The notes under the pieces were generated by a model. The model worked only from the letters and a program-made list of their open reading frames with translations, ran no database searches and was not told where the DNA came from. A stretch of 64,000 bases of DNA from Candidatus Schekmanbacteria bacterium. GTDB taxonomy: Bacteria > CSSED10-310 > JACPHN01. Location: assembly GCA_016188575.1 (NCBI GenBank), contig JACPHN010000094.1, positions 43,630-107,629 of the forward strand, written 5' to 3'. Of the stretch, positions 59,120 through 64,000 are shown piece after piece. Both the position numbers and the translations under genes were made by a program. The first letter of the stretch is position 1. Each line of letters begins with the position of its first letter.

Positions 59120-59599
59120 TTACGTACAGCAGAGGGGGTCGCTGCGCAGTGACGATACGGCCCACACGAGCTCGTCGAGGAGCTCCACGACCTGCGCGCG
59201 GTGGCTGGCCGTGAGCTGGGAGAGGATCTTTTCGCAGGCGGCGATGCTGACGGCAAGGAGCTCTTGGGCGCGGGTGTGGCCGCGCGCGGTGAGGCACACA
59301 GTACTGACCCGGGCGTCGTGGGTGGCCCGCTCGCGCCGCACAAGTCCCTGCTTTTCGAGCACCGAGACGTTTCTCGTCAAGGTGCTGATGGCCAGCCCGA
59401 GCGCTTCGGCGAGCTCACCCATCGACTCCGTGCCGCCCGTTTCCTGCAGGACGATGAGCGTGGCGCACTGCTGCACGGTAATGTCGGGGCAGCAGATGTG
59501 GCGACGCTCCAGGGCGTTGAGCTCCCGCAGCACGGCATTGAGCTGGCGCGCAAGCCTGCTTGCCTGGGCTGCCGGGTCGGGTGGAATGGACGGCGTCAT
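59120..59599 (-). CDS. MarR-family regulator with vicinal cysteines, likely arsenic-responsive regulator of arsM
   Basis: 159 residues. The winged helix is visible (SMGELAEALGLAISTLTRNV then EKQGLVRRERATHDARVSTV). Unusually for MarR, it has Cys36-Cys37 (RRHICCPDIT), Cys45, and a terminal Cys157-Cys158 (DPLCCT), giving candidate three-thiolate As(III) sites. It is directly upstream of arsM, and both genes carry the same motif in front. The role as an arsenite sensor is inferred; the usual regulator would be ArsR. Confidence 0.82.
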   Translation of the reverse strand: MTPSIPPDPAAQASRLARQLNAVLRELNALERRHICCPDITVQQCATLIVLQETGGTESMGELAEALGLAISTLTRNVSVLEKQGLVRRERATHDARVSTVCLTARGHTRAQELLAVSIAACEKILSQLTASHRAQVVELLDELVWAVSSLRSDPLCCT

Positions 59600-59623
59600 G
59601 GGAGCTCCTTGCGACGTGGGCGA

Positions 59624-59645
59624 GTAGTTGCATACTACAAATAAT
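59624..59645. promoter_or_regulatory. Candidate autoregulatory operator of the MarR gene
   Basis: Inverted repeat GTAGT-TGCAT-ACTAC (59624-59638) overlapped by ATACTACAAATAAT (59632-59645). It covers the -10 box and the likely transcription start of marR, where bound regulator would block the polymerase. Confidence 0.55.
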
Positions 59646-59666
59646 CGCGAACCGCGCGCCTGTCAA
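59638..59666 (-). promoter_or_regulatory. Sigma70-type promoter of marR-arsM
   Basis: Minus strand: TTGACA (59666-59661), 17-bp spacer, TATTTG (59643-59638). Confidence 0.7.
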
Positions 59667-59735
59667 GGTGGACGGGAACAGGCGGGCCAGGAGAGGGGCA
59701 GTCCACTGCGGCAGCGCGGATGCCGGGATCGCGAG

Positions 59736-60980
59736 TCAGACGCGCTTGCGCTTTGACGCATAGAGCATGCGGTCGGCGGCCTCGATCAGCGTGGCCTGGC
59801 AGCGGCCGTCCTCCGGGAACACGGCGATGCCGCAGGATGCCGACACGCTGATTCCTTCGGCGAGCGGTCTTTCGGCGAGCGCTTCCGCGAAGCGACTGCA
59901 GAATCGCTCCGCAGCGGCGCGATCGGACTCGGTGAGCACAACGGCGAACTCGTCACCGCCCACGCGAAAGGCGGAATCAACGCGCCGGCAGGTAGCGCGA
60001 ATCGCCGCGGAGATCGCTCGTAGATAGCGGTCGCCAGCCTCGTGGCCCGCGGCGTCATTGATTCTCTTGAGGCCGTCGGCATCGATGGCAATGAGGGCAG
60101 CGCGGCGCTCGAAGCGAATCGCTCGGGAAATCTCCTTCTCCAAAGCGTGAGTGAACGCGCGGCGGTTGCCGAGGAGCGTAAGGGGGTCTTCCAGCGAGGC
60201 GGCGTTGGCCCCCTCGAGGCGGGTCTTCTCGCGGAGGGCGACGCCTACGCGCGCAACCACCTCCTCCAGATCGAACGGTTTGGCGACGTAGTCAACGGCG
60301 CCAAGCTCGAGGCCGCGGACGCGATCTTCGAGCTGCGTGACCGCCGTGAGAAAGATGACCGCAGGGTGCTCGTCTACGGTCTGAAGGCGGCGAAGGACTT
60401 CGAAGCCGTCCATGCGAGGCATCATGACATCGAGAATCACCACATCGTATTTGGTCTGGTGAATCATGCTGAGAGCCTGCGCGCCATCCTTGGCTTCTGC
60501 GACTGAATAGCCGGCATAACGCAGGCGAAACGCCAGCATGAAGCGCACATCTTCCTCGTCGTCCACGATCAGGATCGCCGGCTGGCCGGGGAAGGCTCCT
60601 TCCGGGAAGCGCTTCCTGAGCGCGCCGGCGATGGTTGTCATCAGTTGGCGCGCCGAAACTGGTTTGACCATCACTTCGGCGATCCCGATCTCGGCGGCGC
60701 GTTCGCGGGTGGGGACGGCGTCGAAGGGGACGAGAATCAGGATCTGCGTCTCTGGCTGCGCGCTGCGGAAGTGCTCGGCGAGCGCCAGAGCTTCCTGTTC
60801 GGCGGTAAAAGCGTCGAGTACGACGAGATGAATAAGATGCCGTTCGAACTGGGTACGGGCGGTCTTGTCGTCGCTCGCCTCGTAGACACGGTAGCCCACG
60901 GAGCGCAAGCGAAAGGCGAGCGCGTATCGGAGGTCTTCTTCGCGATCGACAACCAGGATATTGACGTCTCGCGCGTCCAC
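59736..60980 (-). CDS. Tandem-receiver diguanylate cyclase response regulator
   Basis: 414 residues from the GTG ending at 60980 (GGAGG four bases upstream); longer in-frame sequence is the shadow of the kinase gene. Receiver 1 (~5-120) has ILVVDREED, VVLDAFTAEQ and VMVKPV; receiver 2 (~130-245) has ILIVDDEED, VVILDVMMPRMDG and YVAKPFD; GGDEF (~255-410) has FRVGGDEFAV, so cyclic-di-GMP synthesis is expected. Receiver 1 is the more divergent. It follows its probable cognate kinase by 10 bp. The layout resembles PleD. Confidence 0.93.
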   Translation of the reverse strand: MDARDVNILVVDREEDLRYALAFRLRSVGYRVYEASDDKTARTQFERHLIHLVVLDAFTAEQEALALAEHFRSAQPETQILILVPFDAVPTRERAAEIGIAEVMVKPVSARQLMTTIAGALRKRFPEGAFPGQPAILIVDDEEDVRFMLAFRLRYAGYSVAEAKDGAQALSMIHQTKYDVVILDVMMPRMDGFEVLRRLQTVDEHPAVIFLTAVTQLEDRVRGLELGAVDYVAKPFDLEEVVARVGVALREKTRLEGANAASLEDPLTLLGNRRAFTHALEKEISRAIRFERRAALIAIDADGLKRINDAAGHEAGDRYLRAISAAIRATCRRVDSAFRVGGDEFAVVLTESDRAAAERFCSRFAEALAERPLAEGISVSASCGIAVFPEDGRCQATLIEAADRMLYASKRKRV

Positions 60981-60990
60981 CGGTCCTCCG

Positions 60991-62529
60991 TCAGAGTCGC
61001 AACGAGCTGGGAAGCGAGATGATGAAACGCGCTCCAGGCACGGTCCGCTCTCCCGCCGCCGGCTCGTTTTCGACCCAGATCCTGCCTCCGTGAAGCTCCA
61101 CGACCTGCTTGCCGATCGACAATCCGATTCCCGTCCGGGCCTGGTCATTGCCCGCGCTGGCCCGACCGAATCGCTGAAAAATGGCCTCGCGATCATCCAG
61201 GCGCACGCCCGGGCCATCATCGTCGACGACGATGCGCATTTCATCGTCAGATGACCACAGACTCAGGCGAATTCGTCGCGCGGCGAACCGTGCGGCGTTG
61301 GAGAGGAGGTTGTCCACGACCTGGCAGATACGCCGGGAGTCGATTCGGGCAAGGATGTCGGTCGAAGGTAGCTCGACGGCAAGTTTTATCTCTGGCCGCT
61401 CGTTCCAGGCGCGGAAGTCTTCGACGAGCATCGCGATCATGCGCGTCAGGTTGGTGGGGGCGAGCCGGAGCGCGAGAGAACCGGATTCGATGAGCGACAG
61501 GTCGAGCAGGTCGTCGACCTGCCGCCGCAGGCGGAGCGCGTTACGCCTGGCGATTTCGATGAAATGCCTCGTCTGGGCTTCGATTGGGCCCGTAAGCCCG
61601 TCGAGAATGTTGTCGCAGGAACCGAGAATGGCTCCAATCGGAGACTTTAGATCGTGCGTGACATTGGCGAGGAACTCCGTCTTGAGCGCATTTGCCTTTT
61701 CGAGCTCCTCCAAGGCGTTTTTCCTCGCGGCCTCCGCTTCCCAGCGCATCGTAACGTCCTGCTTGATGGCCACGAAGCTATTGACCGCGCCGCCATCGCT
61801 GATTGGCGTGATCATCTGGTCTTCGACGTAGAGCGATCCATCGCGGCGCCTGTTGATCATCTCGCCCGACCACACCTCGCCAGCGGTGATCGTGGACCAT
61901 AGCTCCTGGTAAAAATCCTGTGAATGCAAGCCGGACTTGAGGAAGCGCGGATTCCGCCCCATGACCTGATCGAGCCGATAGCCGGTAAGGCGCAAGAACG
62001 CCGGGTTGGCCCACACGATGACGCCATTGGCGTCGGAAATCACGACTCCGTTGGCCGTCGCCTCGAGTGCCTTGAGGAGAAGATCAGTGGCGGGGCTGTC
62101 ACGCGCCGCTCCACTGTTGCCGAGCAGGTATGTAAGAACGTAGCCCTGCAGTGGACCATTCTTGATCGCGTTGGTTACGGCGGGGAACAATGACGGTGGA
62201 TGCTTGTGGCCGGAATCGGTCCTGGCGTTCTCCGCCGGCTGTCCGAGCGCGACGTTCCGGTTCGCCACCGCGACGGCGTCGCCCGGTATCGGGCCGCGCT
62301 GCGGGGTGACCGGGGGGGCAAGCAGCGATCGCAGCTCGCAACCCAAGAAGTCGGCAGCCGCTTGATTCGCCCAGTCGACATTGCCATCGGGGGCAGTCGC
62401 AATGAGCCCGATGCTGCTTTCGGCAAAGAGGTCTTCGAGTGCTTGCAGGCACTGATTCTTCGCCTTGGCGTCAGCGGCTGCACTCTCGGCCGTCGCTACA
62501 GAGCCCGCGGCTCTTTGAGAAAACGGCAT
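60991..62529 (-). CDS. Soluble PAS-PAS histidine kinase
   Basis: 512 residues without membrane segments. A weak PAS (~30-150), a clear PAS/PAC (~155-270: ANGVVISDANGVIVWANPAF, NRRRDGSLYVEDQMITPIS), HisKA with FLANVTHDLKSPIGAILG (His near 298) and HATPase with VDNLLSNAARFA, VDDDGPGVRLD and RTGIGLSIGKQ. Cytoplasmic sensing, perhaps redox or a small ligand. The response regulator/diguanylate cyclase gene starts 10 bp after the stop, so the pair is a signalling operon. Confidence 0.93.
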   Translation of the reverse strand: MPFSQRAAGSVATAESAAADAKAKNQCLQALEDLFAESSIGLIATAPDGNVDWANQAAADFLGCELRSLLAPPVTPQRGPIPGDAVAVANRNVALGQPAENARTDSGHKHPPSLFPAVTNAIKNGPLQGYVLTYLLGNSGAARDSPATDLLLKALEATANGVVISDANGVIVWANPAFLRLTGYRLDQVMGRNPRFLKSGLHSQDFYQELWSTITAGEVWSGEMINRRRDGSLYVEDQMITPISDGGAVNSFVAIKQDVTMRWEAEAARKNALEELEKANALKTEFLANVTHDLKSPIGAILGSCDNILDGLTGPIEAQTRHFIEIARRNALRLRRQVDDLLDLSLIESGSLALRLAPTNLTRMIAMLVEDFRAWNERPEIKLAVELPSTDILARIDSRRICQVVDNLLSNAARFAARRIRLSLWSSDDEMRIVVDDDGPGVRLDDREAIFQRFGRASAGNDQARTGIGLSIGKQVVELHGGRIWVENEPAAGERTVPGARFIISLPSSLRL

Positions 62530-62688
62530 ACCGTGACTCCTCCCTCAGGTTGCCGGACCTGTCCAAAACAGCAGCCCAAGTGGGATTTGTTGTCTGCGGC
62601 GGAAATCATCGCCGGCCAGCACCTCGCGCCGACATGACGGGGCGGATCGATGCGAGGCGGTGTCGTCGGATGCTGTTAACGTGCCCTC

Positions 62689-62715
62689 ACTATACCAAAG
62701 CGGTGGTCTTGTCAA
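62689..62715 (-). promoter_or_regulatory. Possible promoter of the kinase/diguanylate cyclase operon
   Basis: Minus strand TTGACA (62715-62710) and TATAGT (62694-62689), with a short 15-bp spacer. The leader to the kinase ATG is about 160 bases. A plus-strand TATAAT at 62792-62797 may serve the divergent gene but lacks a good -35 box. Confidence 0.45.
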
Positions 62716-62828
62716 GCAGCGGGTGCTGGCCGGCCAACGTAAGCTGCACCTCGCGTGGCCTGAAGGCGGTGTGTTTTGCAACGGACTTGGCTATAATCGA
62801 GCGCAGAAGCCTGAGGCAGAGGACAAGC

Positions 62829-63482
62829 ATGGCCGACGACGCACAAGCGAACCCCACACCCTATCTCGTCAAATGCTATCGCTGTTGCGTGGAGTACGAC
62901 GCTGCCGATGCCGAGTGGTGTCGGTGCATCGTCTCGACCAACACGCTGGTGTGCCCGCACTGCGGCGAGTGCTTTTGCGAATCGAATGCGCAGTTCAAGC
63001 AGCGGTTTTGGGCGTTGGCGCCGCAATACCTCTGGGAGCGCCGCTGGCAGGAGCGCCACCGCCGGCCGGTGGGTGACGAGCTCCCGCCGCCGGACCGCAT
63101 CGGTCGTCCTCTCGTCCTCATCATCGACGACGACAAGCATGTCTTGCAGTCCGCCCGGCGCGGCATCGAGCATCTGGGCTATGCCACGATTACCGCCATG
63201 GACGGCGTCGAGGGACTGGAGCTCGCCGAGCGCTACCATCCTGAGCTGGTACTGACCGATGCGCTCATGCCCAAGCTGGATGGGCGCGAGCTGTGTCGCC
63301 GCCTCAAGGAGGGACCGAGCACGTCGGACATCAAGGTCGCCGTGATGACTTCCTTATATGTCGGCAATCGGTACAAGTATGAAGCCATTGACGAGTTCCT
63401 GGCCGACGCCTACCTGCCGAAGCCCATTGGTTTCACCGAGCTGAAGGTTCTGCTCAAGCGCACGCTGGGCGGAGGGGAATAA
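62829..63482 (+). CDS. Cysteine-rich zinc-ribbon protein fused to a receiver domain
   Basis: 217 residues from the ATG at 62829. The first ~55 residues hold a Cys-rich metal site (VKCYRCCVEY, EWCRCIVS, LVCPHCGECFC), followed by a helical linker (QRFWALAPQYLWERRWQERH) and a single receiver domain (~95-215: VLIIDDDKHV, LVLTDALMPKLDG, YLPKPIGF). No output domain is present, so it may act by protein contact. It is divergent from the kinase operon. The ribbon could bind nucleic acid or another protein. Confidence 0.78.
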   Translation: MADDAQANPTPYLVKCYRCCVEYDAADAEWCRCIVSTNTLVCPHCGECFCESNAQFKQRFWALAPQYLWERRWQERHRRPVGDELPPPDRIGRPLVLIIDDDKHVLQSARRGIEHLGYATITAMDGVEGLELAERYHPELVLTDALMPKLDGRELCRRLKEGPSTSDIKVAVMTSLYVGNRYKYEAIDEFLADAYLPKPIGFTELKVLLKRTLGGGE

Positions 63483-63576
63483 GGAGCGTGATCTTCCACG
63501 CATTTCTCGGGCATTCCCGCGCCAGGTCGTTTGCTTCCGAAGCCGACCTCGCGGGGGGACTTTGGCGCGAGCCCGG

Positions 63577-64000
63577 CTACTCCTCTTCCGGGAGCGACCG
63601 CAGGTGGGCGATTTGCGCCAAAGTGTCTGCGCGCACCTGTTTGAGCTTCTCGCGCGGATCATCGAAGGTGAAATCTTCCGGCCGATAGCCGGGGTCTCCA
63701 CGATCGACGGCCGCAGTGAGCTCCTCGAGATATCGGGTGAACAGCTCCGCCGCGCGGCGGTTGCGCCCGGTGTCGCGCGCCCATGCCGCCGCCGACTCCC
63801 AGATGCAGGGGAGCGAGACGTTTTTCTGGATCGCGCCCTGGATCAGGCGCCAGGCTTCCTCGTCGGCCTTGGCTCGCTCGGAGTGGGTGGCCTGACCGCT
63901 GACCTCGGCTGCCCATTGATAGTAGTAGATGGCGCGGTGCTCCGGCGTGTCCGGCTCCACCAGCCGAGCGAAGCGCGCTTTCCCTGTCAGATCCGTGACC
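63577..64000 (-). CDS. Hypothetical helical protein, partial at right edge
   Basis: The frame stays open to the window edge (TDLTGKARFARLVEPDTPEH precedes an internal GTG), so the N-terminus lies outside. The visible ~141 residues are helical and charged: IYYYQWAAEVSGQATHSERA, WARDTGRNRRAAELFTRYLE, DPREKLKQVRADTLAQIAHL. This has a TPR-like feel but no family is recognised. It is convergent with the receiver gene, with a 94-bp gap in which I see nothing distinctive. Confidence 0.6.
   Translation of the reverse strand, partial: VTDLTGKARFARLVEPDTPEHRAIYYYQWAAEVSGQATHSERAKADEEAWRLIQGAIQKNVSLPCIWESAAAWARDTGRNRRAAELFTRYLEELTAAVDRGDPGYRPEDFTFDDPREKLKQVRADTLAQIAHLRSLPEEE

Overview
This is 64 kb of GC-rich bacterial chromosome (roughly two thirds G+C by eye). 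The gene content points to a free-living Gram-negative bacterium of the old Deltaproteobacteria assemblage (Myxococcota, Desulfobacterota or Binatota type). The signs are many multidomain sensor kinases, GGDEF/EAL and PilZ (cyclic-di-GMP) proteins, a TPR-fused sulfatase-like enzyme, a TonB/BtuB outer-membrane uptake system, a DUF3536-type GH57 protein, and a 4-hydroxybutyryl-CoA dehydratase. The placement is an inference; no ribosomal marker is present.

Layout. 1-4.1 kb: the 3' end of dnaE overlapping aroE, a coiled-coil protein with a nuclease-like fold, a PilZ protein with a clear promoter, and tRNA-Ala(CGC). 4.1-12.7 kb: an alpha-helical-repeat protein, a GH57 protein, an LEA-type lipoprotein, an MsrA-MsrB fusion, a thioesterase and a TPR sulfatase homologue. 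12.8-19.6 kb: one 2266-residue exported subtilase, ending at a strong terminator shared with an ABC-F gene. 19.7-31.9 kb, minus strand: ABC-F ATPase, a REC-GGDEF-EAL protein, a small exported protein coupled to a 1.7-kilo-residue hybrid sensor, two SPFH proteins and NfeD. 32.2-40.8 kb: a fused double tryptophanase/tyrosine phenol-lyase-like protein, two zinc-ribbon proteins, a putative papain-like or C39-like cysteine peptidase, 4-hydroxybutyryl-CoA dehydratase and an SGNH-like lipoprotein. 41-46 kb: a persulfide dioxygenase-rhodanese, then an IS607-like element (remnant of the serine recombinase tail, a full TnpB nuclease, and a highly structured 3' region that looks like a guide RNA scaffold) abutting scpB and a MerR regulator. 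46-52.4 kb, minus strand: a double-kinase hybrid sensor coupled to an exported PhnD-like binding protein, citrate synthase and a small membrane protein. 52.6-58.1 kb: tRNA-Arg(CCT), then a sigma70 promoter, cobalamin riboswitch and btuB-btuF-btuD-btuC operon. 58.2-64 kb: arsM with a cysteine-rich MarR regulator and a shared operator motif, a two-component/diguanylate cyclase pair, a zinc-ribbon receiver protein and a partial gene at the right edge.

The least ordinary features are: (1) the fused lyase, whose first half has lost the PLP lysine while the second keeps it; (2) the IS607-type TnpB with nested RNA hairpins inside the 3' end of its reading frame, inserted where the scpB start and scpA would be expected; (3) a family of ~140-190 bp dispersed elements with 15-bp terminal inverted repeats (CCTGAATCCACCKCC), two copies of which have perfect 4-bp target duplications, i.e. 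a MITE family; and (4) a MarR-arsM arsenic module with a shared motif before both genes.
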